DNA from: Bacteroidales bacterium
GTDB lineage: Bacteria > Bacteroidota > Bacteroidia > Bacteroidales > TTA-H9
Length of the DNA: 64,000 nucleotides
Assembly: GCA_030656615.1 (NCBI GenBank)
Contig: JAUSOY010000005.1
Span: 1 to 64,000, forward strand
Direction of reading: 5' to 3'
Positions 45,305-55,111 of the stretch are shown in pieces; the first letter of the stretch is position 1; each line of letters opens with the position of its first letter. A model generated the notes under the pieces. It ran no database searches. It was not told the DNA's origin and saw only the letters and a list, made by a program, of their open reading frames with translations. Position numbers and translations under genes: made by a program.

Positions 45305-46624
45305 ATGATGAAATCTCCAATTACATTTTTTCTGCTGGCGTTTTTTGTTTCTGTCAGCTCAATGGTAAGTGCGCAGGAAAAGCTCGAATTGTCGATGGAG
45401 CAGGCCCGTCAGTATGCACTCAATAACAATACGGATATTAAAAACTCCATTTTATCGCTTGAATCGGCGAATAAGAAAATTTGGGAAACTACCGCCATTG
45501 GGCTACCTCAGGTAACGGCCAAGGCTGCTTACCAAAATATCTTTAAGGTGCCCACGGTTATGTTTGGCGATCCAAATGATCCGAATACACAAGAAATTGC
45601 TTTGGGTGTTAAAGAAAACACAACCGTCGATTTTACCGTTTCTCAGCTTTTATTTAGCGGAGCGTATATTGTTGGTTTACAAGCCTCACGGATTTATTAT
45701 CAACTTTCTAACCAGTCACTTACAAAAACCCGTACCGAGATTGTTGAAACCATCAACGATACCTACACCATGATTCTGGTAGCCGAAGAAAGTTCGAAAA
45801 TTCTGCGCGATAATCTGACCAATGTATCCAAAACGCTGGATGAAATTAAAGCGATGCATCAGGAAGGCTTTGTTGAAATTACCGATGTTGATCAACTGGA
45901 ACTCAGCCTGAATAGTATTAAAAATAGTTTGGCTCAGGTTGATAATAATACTGATTTGGGTTATCGTCTGTTAAAAATCCAACTTGGCATTGATCCGGCA
46001 CAGCAGATTGTTTTAACCAACAAACTTGAAGAGGTTGTAAATGTGGATGCTATTAGTAATGCAATTTCATCTGAATTTAATATTGAAAAAAACATCGATT
46101 TCCAGTTGGTAAAGACGCAGGAAAAACTGGCTTTGCTTGATTTACGTCGCGAACGTACGGAATACCTTCCTACGGTATCTGCTTTCTATAATCGTACAGA
46201 AAAGATGAATAAGCCAGAATTCGATTTTGCTCCCAAGGATGTGTTTGGCGTAAATGTTAGTTTGCCCATCTTTTCGAGTGGACAACGTATGGCCAAGGTG
46301 AGTCAGAAAAAACTGGCCTATAAACAGGTTCAGAATAGCCGTGAATTTGTATCACGCAGCCTGAGCCTACAGGCCCAGCAATACCAGTATGATTTGGGAA
46401 TTAAAATGTCGATGTACCAGAATCAGAAGAAAAGTATGGATCTTTCAAAGCAAATTTATGAACGCACACTCCTTAAGTATAAAGAAGGTGTGTCGTCAAG
46501 CATGGATTTGATGAATGCGCAGAATCAGTATCTGTTATCCTTATCATCATACTACCAATCCATTTTTGATATGATTAAGTCTAAAAACAAACTCGATAAA
46601 ACCTTCAGCAATTATGCATTATAA
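45305..46624 (+). CDS. TolC-family outer-membrane efflux protein
   Basis: A 439-residue protein with signal peptide (residues 1-24, FLLAFFVSVSSMVSAQ) and two repeats of the outer-membrane efflux domain (about 35-230 and 245-430) with long helical stretches such as LSMEQARQYALNNNTDI. It forms the exit channel of the RND complex. The 3' end overlaps the longest frame of the adaptor gene, but the adaptor probably starts 49 nt later. Confidence 0.92.
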   Translation: MMKSPITFFLLAFFVSVSSMVSAQEKLELSMEQARQYALNNNTDIKNSILSLESANKKIWETTAIGLPQVTAKAAYQNIFKVPTVMFGDPNDPNTQEIALGVKENTTVDFTVSQLLFSGAYIVGLQASRIYYQLSNQSLTKTRTEIVETINDTYTMILVAEESSKILRDNLTNVSKTLDEIKAMHQEGFVEITDVDQLELSLNSIKNSLAQVDNNTDLGYRLLKIQLGIDPAQQIVLTNKLEEVVNVDAISNAISSEFNIEKNIDFQLVKTQEKLALLDLRRERTEYLPTVSAFYNRTEKMNKPEFDFAPKDVFGVNVSLPIFSSGQRMAKVSQKKLAYKQVQNSREFVSRSLSLQAQQYQYDLGIKMSMYQNQKKSMDLSKQIYERTLLKYKEGVSSSMDLMNAQNQYLLSLSSYYQSIFDMIKSKNKLDKTFSNYAL

Positions 46625-46673
46625 TGTTGAAAATGAAACTGTAAAACAAATAGGAAAAGATAAATATACAACC

Positions 46674-47786
46674 ATGAAAAAGTACTCCATTTTTGCCGTC
46701 CTGATCATTTTTCTTGCATCCTGCGGCAGCCCTGATAAACAGGCTCAAATAAATAAACTTAAAGTAGAACGTGATGCTTTAAACGAGCAAATTGCCAGTC
46801 TTGAAAAAGAACTCGATACAAACCTTGTAATCGCTGGTAATTCTACTAAAATTCAATTATTCGAATTACAAACGACCGAATTCAGGCATTTTATCGAAGT
46901 TCAGGGAAAAGTCGATGGTGAGCAAAATACCGAAGTTACTTCACAGTCTCCTGGTGTTGTTACGAATATTTTCATTAAAGAAGGCGATAATGTTAAAAAA
47001 GGTCAGGTTTTAGCGGAACTCGATTACCAGGTTTTAAAGCAAAGTCTGGAAGAGGTTAAGGGTCAGCTCGATTTTGCCACCAATATGTACCTCAAACAGA
47101 AAAATCTGTGGGAAAAAAATATTGGTTCAGAAGTTCAGTATCTGACGGCTAAAAACAATAAAGAATCACTCGAGAGACGTGTAGCCACCTTAAAAGATCA
47201 GATAATTCTTTCGAAATATATATCACCCATTAATGGTACGGTAGAGTTGATTCCTTTTAAGGTCGGACAAATGGTATCACCAGGAATGCCTGGCTCAGGA
47301 ATCAGAGTGGTTAACATGAGTACTGTAAAGGTTCAGGCCGATTTGGCCGAAGCATATGCTCCTTTGATTAAAACGGGTGATGCGGTTAAAATTGGTTTCC
47401 CCGATATTGATAAGGAAATTGATGCAAAAGTGACCTTCGCCAGCCGTTATATCGATCCGGTTAACCGCACATTTAAAGTCGAAACCCGATTGGGTGCCAA
47501 TGGTACTACGTATCGCGCAAATATGATAGCCCTTCTTCGGATTAACGATTATACAAACCGTGAAGCTTTGGTTGTTCCTATCAATATTATCCAACGTTCG
47601 ATGAATGAAAAATATATTATGGTAGTCGAAGTGAAGGATGGTAAAATGTATGCTGCTAAACGCATTATCGAGTACCAAAACACCTATAACAGCATGGCTG
47701 AGGTTGTTTCAGGTCTTAAAGAAGGCGATAAAATTATAAGTGTTGGTTATCAAAATCTTAAACCTGGCGATGTCGTCAGTCTTTAA
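46674..47786 (+). CDS. RND efflux periplasmic adaptor (lipoprotein)
   Basis: A 370-residue membrane-fusion protein. Lipoprotein signal: hydrophobic stretch then LASCGSPD, Cys17 being lipidated. Coiled coil (25-50), barrel-sandwich hybrid with GVVTNIFIKEGDNVKKGQVLAELD, alpha-hairpin, second lipoyl half (YISPINGTVELIPFKVGQMV), and a beta-barrel domain. ATG 46674 is chosen because it gives a canonical lipoprotein signal; the 20 upstream in-frame residues do not. It bridges the TolC channel and the pump. Confidence 0.92.
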   Translation: MKKYSIFAVLIIFLASCGSPDKQAQINKLKVERDALNEQIASLEKELDTNLVIAGNSTKIQLFELQTTEFRHFIEVQGKVDGEQNTEVTSQSPGVVTNIFIKEGDNVKKGQVLAELDYQVLKQSLEEVKGQLDFATNMYLKQKNLWEKNIGSEVQYLTAKNNKESLERRVATLKDQIILSKYISPINGTVELIPFKVGQMVSPGMPGSGIRVVNMSTVKVQADLAEAYAPLIKTGDAVKIGFPDIDKEIDAKVTFASRYIDPVNRTFKVETRLGANGTTYRANMIALLRINDYTNREALVVPINIIQRSMNEKYIMVVEVKDGKMYAAKRIIEYQNTYNSMAEVVSGLKEGDKIISVGYQNLKPGDVVSL

Positions 47787-47806
47787 TATATAATACTTTA
47801 TACGAT

Positions 47807-50800
47807 ATGAAGTCGAAAGTAATAAAAGAGTTTTTTGCCACAAGCTGGGCTATTAATAACCGAACGAGTGTATGGGTTCTCACGGTATTTATAACCATCA
47901 TGGGCTTGATGAGCTATTATACCATACCCAAAGAACAATTCCCGGAAGTTGTCATTCCATATATTATGGTAAATACGCCATATCCGGGAACCTCACCCGA
48001 GGATATGGAAAATCTGGTTACAAGGCCACTCGAAAAACAGCTGAAATCTATTGGCGACGTTAAGAAAATACAGAGTAATTCGGTACAGGATTTTTCCAGT
48101 ATTTTTATTGAATTCACTACGGATATTGATATTGCTGAAGCAAAACAGCGGGTAAGAGACGCGGTTGATAAAGCTAAAAGCGATCTTCCAACCGATTTGC
48201 CCGATGACCCTTCCATTGCCGATATCGACTTATCTGAAATTCCCATCATGTTTATCAATATTTCCGGGAATTATGATTTGGAACGTCTGAAAAAATTTGC
48301 TGAATTAGCGCAGGACCGTATCGAGATGCTTCCGGAAATTACCCGCGTGGATATTGTGGGAGCACTTGAGCGCGAAATCCATGTGGATGTTGATATGTAT
48401 AAGATGCAGGCCGCCACGGTCACCATGAGCGATATACAGCGTGCTGTTGCTTCTGAAAACATGACAATCTCCGCAGGTACTGTCACCAATATGGGAATGA
48501 AAAGAGCCATCCGTATCAAGGGGCAGTTTAATCAAACAGAAACCTTGAAGAATCTGGTGATTCAAACCTCGAACGGCGGTCATGTTTACCTGAAAGATAT
48601 CGCCTTGGTAAAGGACGGTTTTAAGGAACAGGAAAGTTTTTCGCGTTTGAATGGAAGAAATGTTATCACTTTGAATATTATTAAGAAGAAAGGCCAGAAT
48701 TTACTGGATGCTTCGGATAAAATAAAAGTGATAATGGACCATGATTTAAGAGGTAAAGCATTTCCGGAGGATCTGATAGTTACCCTCACAGGTGATCAGA
48801 GCAGGCATACCAGAAATACGCTGGATGAATTGAATAATACCATAATAATTGGATTTATTCTCGTGGTTATTGTATTGATGTTCTTCATGGGCTTTAGCAA
48901 TGCCTTCTTTGTGGCTATGGCGGTTCCTTTATCCATTTTCCTGGCTTACATGGTTATTCCCGGCCTGGGCTTTACCATGAATATGATTGTAATGTTTGCT
49001 TTCATTTTCGCTCTTGGAATTGTAGTGGATGATGCCATCGTTGTTATTGAAAACACTCACCGTATTCACCGGTATGAACCGGATATTGATAAAGCGGCAA
49101 AATATGCTGCTGGCGAGGTGTTTATGCCGATCTTATCGGGTACGCTTACCACGCTGGCTCCCTTCTTTCCATTGGCATTTTGGCCGGGTATTGTTGGTGA
49201 TTTCATGTATTATTTACCTGTGGTTCTGATAATTACCCTGTTTGCTTCATTGTTTGTGGCTTATATCATTAATCCGGTGTTTGCTGTTACTTTTATGAAA
49301 CATGAATATGATGACAACAGAAAGAAAACAAACTATCGCCATCTGATGATTTGGGGCGCTGTACTTCTTTCAATTGCTGCGGTTGCCTATGCCTCGGGTA
49401 TTTATATGCTTGGCAATTTCATCATCATTATGATTGTTTTAGTTGCTAATTATCATTTATTCATGAAACATGCGATTTTGTGGTTTCAGAATAAAGCTTG
49501 GCCTGCTACTATGGCTGCCTATGAAAAGCAATTACGGTATGTCCTTCATGGAAACCGTCCAACCTGGCTGCTTGTAGGAATTATTGGTTTATTCATCTTT
49601 ACGTTTTTTCTGGTAGGATTACGTTCACCCAAGGTTTTGTTTTTCCCGGATAACGACCCCAACAATATTTTTGTATTTGTTAAAATGCCGGAAGGAACCG
49701 ATCAGAAGGTTACTGATAGTGTAACAAAATTAGCCGAAGAACGCGTTTTTGATGTCATAGGTCGTGATAATCCAAATATCGAATCTGTAGTAGCTAATGT
49801 GGCAATCGGTGCCGGTGAAAATGAATTTGATCAGTCTTTAGCTTTTAACCGCGGAAAAGTAACCATCAATTTTGTGGAGTATAAATCGCGTACACCGGGG
49901 ACAAATACATCGGAGTATATCGAAAATCTTCGTAATAATATTAAGGGAATTCCAGGTGCAGAAATTACCGTGGGTAAAAATGCGATGGGTCCACCCACCG
50001 GAAAACCAGTAAATATCGAAATCAGTTCCGAAAATCTGGAGGATTTGATTCGTGATGCGGCTCGTTTTCATGCGTATCTTGATTCGTTACAGATACCCGG
50101 AATAGAGGAACTGAAGTCTGACTTTATGGCCAATACACCGGAGATTGTCATCAATATTGACCGCGAAAGGGCAAACCGTGAAGGAATCAGTACAGGACAG
50201 ATTGGAATGGAAATCCGTACGGCTGTTTTTGGAAATGAAGTTTCGAAGTATAAAGAAAATGAAGATGAGTTTCCGATTATTCTTCGTTACGATGAAAATA
50301 CCCGTACCAATATCAATAATCTGATAAACCTGCGAATTACTTTCCGTGATATGAATAGTGGTAAGATACGCAGTATTCCGCTATCAAGTGTTGCAAAAGC
50401 CGAATACTCGGATAGTTTTAGCGGTATCAAACGTAAGGATCTCAAGAGGGTCATTACCTTGTACTCCAATGTCAGAACAGGTTATTCAGCCAATGAAATT
50501 GTTGCTGTTGTTAAAAAACAAGCCGCGACCTTCCAGGTTAGTCAGGGTGTTATTATCAAGCTTACCGGAGAACAGGAAGATCAGGCCGAAACAACTGCCT
50601 TCTTTATGAAGGCCATGATTATTGCCCTTGGTATTATCTTCTTCATTCTTATTTCTCAGTTTAACTCATTCAGTAAGACATTGATTATTCTTTCAGAAGT
50701 ATTATTCAGCATCATTGGTGTTCTTTTGGGTGTTGTGATTTTCGACATGGACATCGTTATTCTGATGACCGGACTGGGCATTGTTGCTTTGGGAGGTATC

Positions 50801-51184
50801 GTGGTGCGAAATGGTATTCTGATTGTAGAGTTTACCGATGTGTTAAAAGCGCAGGGCGTAAAAACAAGGATTGCTATCATAGAAGCAGGAAAGACGCGTA
50901 TTACGCCGGTTATCCTTACAGCTACCGCAACCATTCTCGGCTTAATTCCTTTGGCAGTGGGTATGAATGTCGATTTTGTCAGTATCTTCCAGTCCTTGGA
51001 TCCCAAACTGCATTTTGGTGGTGATAATGTGGCTTTTTGGGGACCCTTATCATGGACCATCATTTTTGGCCTGAGTTTTGCAACCTTTTTAACATTGCTC
51101 TTTGTTCCTGCCATGTATCTTATGGCTCATAAAATGAAAATAGGCATAGCGCGCAGGCGCTCTAACCGTATCGCAAGGCGATAA
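47807..51184 (+). CDS. RND multidrug efflux pump (AcrB/HAE1 type)
   Basis: A 1125-residue inner-membrane proton-driven pump with the duplicated AcrB layout: TM1 near 20-38, large periplasmic loop, TM2-6 (about 340-560), a second loop, and TM8-12 (about 920-1110). Characteristic segments: PEVVIPYIMVNTPYPGTSPEDMENLVTRPLE, the TM4 proton-relay region GIVVDDAIVVIENTHR, and GGIVVRNGILIVEFTDV. It is the last gene of the TetR-TetR-TolC-adaptor-pump operon, followed by a terminator. Substrate range is unknown. Confidence 0.95.
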   Translation: MKSKVIKEFFATSWAINNRTSVWVLTVFITIMGLMSYYTIPKEQFPEVVIPYIMVNTPYPGTSPEDMENLVTRPLEKQLKSIGDVKKIQSNSVQDFSSIFIEFTTDIDIAEAKQRVRDAVDKAKSDLPTDLPDDPSIADIDLSEIPIMFINISGNYDLERLKKFAELAQDRIEMLPEITRVDIVGALEREIHVDVDMYKMQAATVTMSDIQRAVASENMTISAGTVTNMGMKRAIRIKGQFNQTETLKNLVIQTSNGGHVYLKDIALVKDGFKEQESFSRLNGRNVITLNIIKKKGQNLLDASDKIKVIMDHDLRGKAFPEDLIVTLTGDQSRHTRNTLDELNNTIIIGFILVVIVLMFFMGFSNAFFVAMAVPLSIFLAYMVIPGLGFTMNMIVMFAFIFALGIVVDDAIVVIENTHRIHRYEPDIDKAAKYAAGEVFMPILSGTLTTLAPFFPLAFWPGIVGDFMYYLPVVLIITLFASLFVAYIINPVFAVTFMKHEYDDNRKKTNYRHLMIWGAVLLSIAAVAYASGIYMLGNFIIIMIVLVANYHLFMKHAILWFQNKAWPATMAAYEKQLRYVLHGNRPTWLLVGIIGLFIFTFFLVGLRSPKVLFFPDNDPNNIFVFVKMPEGTDQKVTDSVTKLAEERVFDVIGRDNPNIESVVANVAIGAGENEFDQSLAFNRGKVTINFVEYKSRTPGTNTSEYIENLRNNIKGIPGAEITVGKNAMGPPTGKPVNIEISSENLEDLIRDAARFHAYLDSLQIPGIEELKSDFMANTPEIVINIDRERANREGISTGQIGMEIRTAVFGNEVSKYKENEDEFPIILRYDENTRTNINNLINLRITFRDMNSGKIRSIPLSSVAKAEYSDSFSGIKRKDLKRVITLYSNVRTGYSANEIVAVVKKQAATFQVSQGVIIKLTGEQEDQAETTAFFMKAMIIALGIIFFILISQFNSFSKTLIILSEVLFSIIGVLLGVVIFDMDIVILMTGLGIVALGGIVVRNGILIVEFTDVLKAQGVKTRIAIIEAGKTRITPVILTATATILGLIPLAVGMNVDFVSIFQSLDPKLHFGGDNVAFWGPLSWTIIFGLSFATFLTLLFVPAMYLMAHKMKIGIARRRSNRIARR

Positions 51185-51216
51185 GCTTTGCGTTTTAACA
51201 TCCCAATATATCTCCT

Positions 51217-51246
51217 GGGTCGGAAATTTTTCCGGCCCTTTTTTAT
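51217..51246 (+). terminator. Terminator of the RND operon
   Basis: Stem GGGTCGGAA / TTCCGGCCC (one G-T pair) with a 4-nt loop, followed by seven T residues, 33 bp after the pump gene. Confidence 0.8.
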
Positions 51247-51354
51247 GGGTAAATCCATGATTATCTGATAAAAGATACAGATATCTAATTCTCAAATGGG
51301 TCAATGAAGTCCGGATATTGGAAATATTAATGCTGCGATAATATTATTAATGGC

Positions 51355-52923
51355 TTAGTTTTTAAGCACATCCTCAGGAAGGTGTTGCATATTTAACAGT
51401 CGATAAACAAGAAAATACATGACTGTATCGCCCGCTCGAATGACTGGAATGGTATCAGAGGCCTGAATTTTTTCGAAATACTGAAGATATTCTTCAGGCT
51501 GTTTGTAATCGCGTGAAGAAGTGATAAACCAGGCATCCATACCTTCTTTAAAACCATCGCGTTCTTTGTTTATCCAAGCATATTTATGGATGCGTTCAAG
51601 ACTGCCGATGGCCAGAACATGGGTTGATGCTGGTTTTGCAAAATAATAATCCAAATTGGCCGCCGGAAACCATCGAAAACTGATTATGGGAGCCTGGGTG
51701 GGCATTTCTGAATTTATTATCGCCTTATCCTGAATTATTTTAAACGTTTGTCCGGCTTGTTTCCAACCATATAAATCGAGGGAAAAATCATGGACTCCTT
51801 TACGGGTAATTTCCTGTTTTTTCGGACGTATAAAACTACCATAGCGGATTTGAATAAAGCCCGTAATGATGATTATCCCTAAAAGAATGATGGGAATAGT
51901 ACGCCAGAGCCTTGTCGTTTTTTCGTTTTTCCATGTATTCATCCACAAGGCAGCCATGATGATTAATCCGGTATAACCTGGCGCACTCCAGTGTGGAAGG
52001 GTCTGTCGGAATATTGAAAACCCGATAAAGGTGAAAATGATGGGTAAAGATGTCCAAATCAGCAGGCTTACCGACTTTGACTGAAACGTGGAGCGTTTGT
52101 TAAGAAAAGCTATCAGGCCTGCAAAGCCCAGAATGACAATCAAAGGATTATTATACAATAATTGACCGCCCAATTCGGTAAAAAGATAATCGGGTCGGAA
52201 ACCGCCTTGAGTGATGTCGACTCTTTCGCCTTGATACGTGAAACTGATGAAATGATTTTGCCAATTCCAGTAGAGTACCGGAAGTAAACAAATGACACTT
52301 ATGAATATGGCTGCATAGAGTGATGGTTTTTTTAACCAGATTCTTTTATGAAAAACAATAAATAATCCTACCCCTAACCAGAGGTATATTGAAGTAAACT
52401 TTGATATAATTGCCATTCCGGAGAAAAGTCCGGCCAGCAGCATATAGCTGTTTTCGTTTTTTTGAGGCAGAGGGTTTTCGAAGCTTCGAATAAAAAACCA
52501 CAAAGAAATAAGCCAGAATGTATTTTGGGGCGCATCAGGAAGAATGAATGTTCCGCTGATAATAAATGCGTAAACTGAGGCTGTATATAGCATGGCAGCT
52601 GTAAAACCTGCTTTTTCGTTGCTGATGCGGCTCGTGATGAGAAATACCATCCATGTATTGACGAGGCCACCAATAATTGCCGGGAGTCGGATAAAAAATT
52701 CATTATCGAGTGTGAGATTCAGGGTAAAAAGCTGAATCAGATACCCGAGCAGGGGAGGATGATCAAAATGGCCCCAATCAGGGTACATGGCGTACAAACG
52801 GTAGTACACTTCATCGTTTCCGAATTCGAGAAAAATGGCCAATAGGCTTCTTACTCCGAATGAAATCAGCAGCAGGAGAATAAAGGCTTTACGCAGAGAT
52901 GGTTTTTCCGGAAACAGTTTCAT
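51355..52923 (-). CDS. PMT/ArnT-family glycosyltransferase (GT39-like)
   Basis: A 522-residue membrane protein with about 11-12 helices. The N-terminal loop FGNDEVYYRLYAMYPDWGHFDHPPLLGYLIQL carries the acidic DE motif of GT-C enzymes that use lipid-linked sugar donors. A soluble C-terminal part (about 390-522) ends in a periplasmic domain. It transfers a sugar to a protein, lipid A or glycan; the acceptor is unknown. It stands alone between the RND operon and the cassette island. Confidence 0.9.
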   Translation of the reverse strand: MKLFPEKPSLRKAFILLLLISFGVRSLLAIFLEFGNDEVYYRLYAMYPDWGHFDHPPLLGYLIQLFTLNLTLDNEFFIRLPAIIGGLVNTWMVFLITSRISNEKAGFTAAMLYTASVYAFIISGTFILPDAPQNTFWLISLWFFIRSFENPLPQKNENSYMLLAGLFSGMAIISKFTSIYLWLGVGLFIVFHKRIWLKKPSLYAAIFISVICLLPVLYWNWQNHFISFTYQGERVDITQGGFRPDYLFTELGGQLLYNNPLIVILGFAGLIAFLNKRSTFQSKSVSLLIWTSLPIIFTFIGFSIFRQTLPHWSAPGYTGLIIMAALWMNTWKNEKTTRLWRTIPIILLGIIIITGFIQIRYGSFIRPKKQEITRKGVHDFSLDLYGWKQAGQTFKIIQDKAIINSEMPTQAPIISFRWFPAANLDYYFAKPASTHVLAIGSLERIHKYAWINKERDGFKEGMDAWFITSSRDYKQPEEYLQYFEKIQASDTIPVIRAGDTVMYFLVYRLLNMQHLPEDVLKN

Positions 52924-53039
52924 ACAAAAGCGATGGCGTTATAGTCTGCAAAAGTATGAAATTAATGATCTTCTGCTTTGTCTGGTTCATCAACAATCAT
53001 AAATCCAGAAAAGACAATCAATATACCACCAAACCATTG

Positions 53040-53117
53040 AATATCAATTATCCATCGTCAATGGTCATTTGCCAATAATCAATCATCAGTAGTCAATCGT
53101 CAATAATCAATAGTCAA
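53040..53117. repeat. Low-complexity AATCAATAGTC-type region
   Basis: Degenerate repeats of AATCAATCATCAGTAGTCAA and AATAATCAATAGTC immediately precede the cassette island. There is no gene in 52924-53117. Confidence 0.6.
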
Positions 53118-53307
53118 CCCGTTCGGCTTAGGCAGTGCCTGAGTCGGGGTGTCAAAGCAGGCTGCGCCTGATTTTCCGGTGTAAAAATGCACCAACACAA
53201 AATATCCGGAATATCACATCACTTTTTATTTTGTTTTCAAAAAACAGCATATATTTGATACACAGGAATTATAAAAGAAGATTTTAAGACGAACTGCCGT
53301 TACCAAC
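53118..53307 (+). repeat. Island repeat R1, copy a (promoter-bearing module)
   Basis: 190 bp, closely similar over its full length to 54581-54770. It begins with an imperfect hairpin around TTAGGCAGTGCCTGAG, contains CAGGCTGCGCCTG and a promoter-like pair, and ends GACGAACTGCCGTTACCAAC. The end marks the start of the first payload unit. Confidence 0.9.
53230..53257 (+). promoter_or_regulatory. Promoter-like sequence inside R1a
   Basis: TTTG (53230-53233), 16-bp spacer, TATATTTG (53250-53257). It points into the DUF1016 gene and is conserved in R1b. Confidence 0.45.
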
Positions 53308-53344
53308 CATGGACGAAAGAAGAATTAAGGATTATAAAATTGAT

Positions 53345-53352
53345 TAAATTTG
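53345..53352 (+). promoter_or_regulatory. Candidate -7 element of the DUF1016 gene
   Basis: TAAATTTG lies 23 bp before ATG 53376 and after the longer TTG start, so it supports the shorter protein. Confidence 0.4.
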
Positions 53353-53375
53353 ATTTTTACAATTTAAATAATCAA

Positions 53376-54386
53376 ATGATTAGCAAAGATTACAAAGGAA
53401 CTCTTGAATTAATAAAACATGAAATCCAAACTGCACGATTTCAAGTTGTAAAAACAATTACAAAAGAACATATTGAACTTTATTGGAAAATCGGGAAAAT
53501 AATTGTAGAAAAACAACAAGAAGAAGGCTGGGGAAAATCAGTAGTTGAAAAAATATCAAATGATTTACAAAAAGATTATCCGGAAAGTAATGGGTACTCT
53601 GCAAGAAATCTATGGGATATGAGAAGGTTCTATTCCCGATATTCAAATAATGAAAAACTGCGACAGCTTGTCGCAGAAATTCCTTGGGGGCAAAATTTAT
53701 TAATCCTTATAAAAATAAAAGACGATAAAGAAGCTGAATTTTACTTGAATGCAACAAAAGAATTCGGCTGGAGCAGGAATGTATTATTGAATCAGATAAA
53801 AGCACAAGCTTACCGAAGGGCACTATCTGAACATAAATCTCATAATTTTGAGAGGGCACTCCCTGAATACCTTTCAGAACAAGCTGAAGAAGCTTTAAAA
53901 AGTGAATACAACCTTGAATTTCTTGGATTAAAAGAAGGTGTAAAAGAGCGGGAACTTGAAAATAAAATGATTGAAAAAATCCGTGATGTAATAATGGAAT
54001 TTGGAGCAGGATTTGCCTTTCTCGGAAATCAATTCAAATTAAAATTAGGCGATAAAGAATATTTTATCGACCTTTTATTTTATCACCGGAAACTACAATG
54101 CCTTGTTGCTGTTGAATTAAAAGTTGGAGAATTTAAACCTGAATACGCTGGAAAATTAAACTTCTACCTTGAAATTTTAGATAATACGGAAAAAACGGAA
54201 AATGAAAATCCTTCAATTGGAATTTTACTTTGTGCGGAGAAAGACACATTAGAAGTTGAATATGCCTTGAGGACAACAAATAAGCCAATTGGGGTTGCAG
54301 AATATCAATTAACAAAGGATTTACCTAAAAAATATAAAAAATATTTACCAGACGATAAATTGATAATTAGAAAATTGAAAGAGTAA
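53376..54386 (+). CDS. DUF1016/YhcG-family PD-(D/E)xK nuclease
   Basis: A 336-residue protein with an N-terminal DUF1016 helical domain (KTITKEHIELYWKIGKIIVE, then SARNLWDMRRFYSRY) and a C-terminal nuclease domain (about 190-320): FIDLLFYHRKLQCLVAVELKVGEFKPEYAGKLNFYL has the D...ExK active site. Family members are often found in defence or mobile regions; biochemical function is poorly defined. Start at ATG 53376 is preferred over TTG 53340. It is the first payload of the repeat-bounded island, on the plus strand like the other two. Confidence 0.9.
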   Translation: MISKDYKGTLELIKHEIQTARFQVVKTITKEHIELYWKIGKIIVEKQQEEGWGKSVVEKISNDLQKDYPESNGYSARNLWDMRRFYSRYSNNEKLRQLVAEIPWGQNLLILIKIKDDKEAEFYLNATKEFGWSRNVLLNQIKAQAYRRALSEHKSHNFERALPEYLSEQAEEALKSEYNLEFLGLKEGVKERELENKMIEKIRDVIMEFGAGFAFLGNQFKLKLGDKEYFIDLLFYHRKLQCLVAVELKVGEFKPEYAGKLNFYLEILDNTEKTENENPSIGILLCAEKDTLEVEYALRTTNKPIGVAEYQLTKDLPKKYKKYLPDDKLIIRKLKE

Positions 54387-54391
54387 CCCAC

Positions 54392-54578
54392 GGTTGGTAA
54401 TAAATAGGAATATGAGTAGTGCGCAATTCCGAAAGCTTTCGTGATCTAGCGATTAAACCCGGAATCATTAAATCTCTGAATCTTTGAATTTCAGAATCTT
54501 TGAATTCTTGTAAACAATTTCACCCATCACTCATTAACCATCGGGTTAGGGATTGGCACTATATCACAAAGGAATATT
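54392..54578 (+). repeat. Island repeat R2, copy a (complete)
   Basis: Begins GGTTGGTAATAAATAGGAAT just after the payload. It contains the palindrome CGAAAGCTTTCG (54430-54441) and ends with 21 bp (ACTATATCACAAAGGAATAT plus T) that equal 56997-57017, including the last codons of the carboxylase gene. The 3' 125 bp match 56894-57017. Confidence 0.88.
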
Positions 54579-54580
54579 GC

Positions 54581-54770
54581 CCCGTTCAGCTTAGGCTGTG
54601 CCTGAGTCGGGGTATCAAAGCAGCTTGCGCCTGATTTTCCGATGTAAAAATGCACCAACACAAAATATCCGGAATATCACATCACTTTTTATTTTGTTTT
54701 CAAAAAACAGCATATATTTGATACACAGTAATTACAAAAGAAGGTTTTAAGACGAACTGACGTTAGCAAC
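54581..54770 (+). repeat. Island repeat R1, copy b
   Basis: 190 bp matching R1a across its length. It ends GACGAACTGACGTTAGCAAC; relative to R1a the end differs at CCGTTACC / ACGTTAGC, and the same base change is mirrored in the downstream R2 copy. Confidence 0.9.
54693..54720 (+). promoter_or_regulatory. Promoter-like sequence inside R1b
   Basis: TTTG (54693-54696), 16-bp spacer, TATATTTG (54713-54720); the same spacing as in R1a. It points into the toxin-antitoxin genes. Confidence 0.45.
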
Positions 54771-54810
54771 TATTTTAAAAAAAATCTGACCGAATTACAA
54801 TATTTCACTT

Positions 54811-54844
54811 TTTGTACTTATATTTGTACTCCTAAACGTACAAA
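54811..54844 (+). promoter_or_regulatory. Phd-YoeB operator and -7 element
   Basis: TTTGTAC at 54811-54817 and 54823-54829, with its complement GTACAAA at 54838-54844, form paired half-sites. They overlap TATATTTG (54819-54826), a good -7 element. This fits autorepression by the antitoxin/toxin complex. Confidence 0.55.
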
Positions 54845-54856
54845 ACAACTAATATC

Positions 54857-55111
54857 ATGTTAACAACAACAATTTCCGATTTTAGAAAAGATATTAAAAA
54901 GTATCTTGACCGTGTGACTGAGAACTTTGAAACCTTGATAATTAACAGAGGCAAAGACAGCGGTGTGGTCATTATGTCATTAGACGAATATAATTCGCTT
55001 AATGCAACCTATCACGAATTGTCTTCTAAGACAAATGAAAAAAGATTAGATTCTGCCATTGAAAAACTCAAAACAGGTTCATCATTTCAGAAAGACCTTA
55101 TAGAACTATGA
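54857..55111 (+). CDS. Phd/YefM-family antitoxin
   Basis: An 84-residue antitoxin: N-terminal DNA-binding fold (ISDFRKDIKKYLDRVTENFETLIINRGKDSGVVIMSLDEYNSL), then a C-terminal helix (EKRLDSAIEKLKTGSSFQKDLIEL) that would wrap the toxin. It overlaps the YoeB gene by 4 nt, the classic antitoxin-first order. Confidence 0.92.
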   Translation: MLTTTISDFRKDIKKYLDRVTENFETLIINRGKDSGVVIMSLDEYNSLNATYHELSSKTNEKRLDSAIEKLKTGSSFQKDLIEL

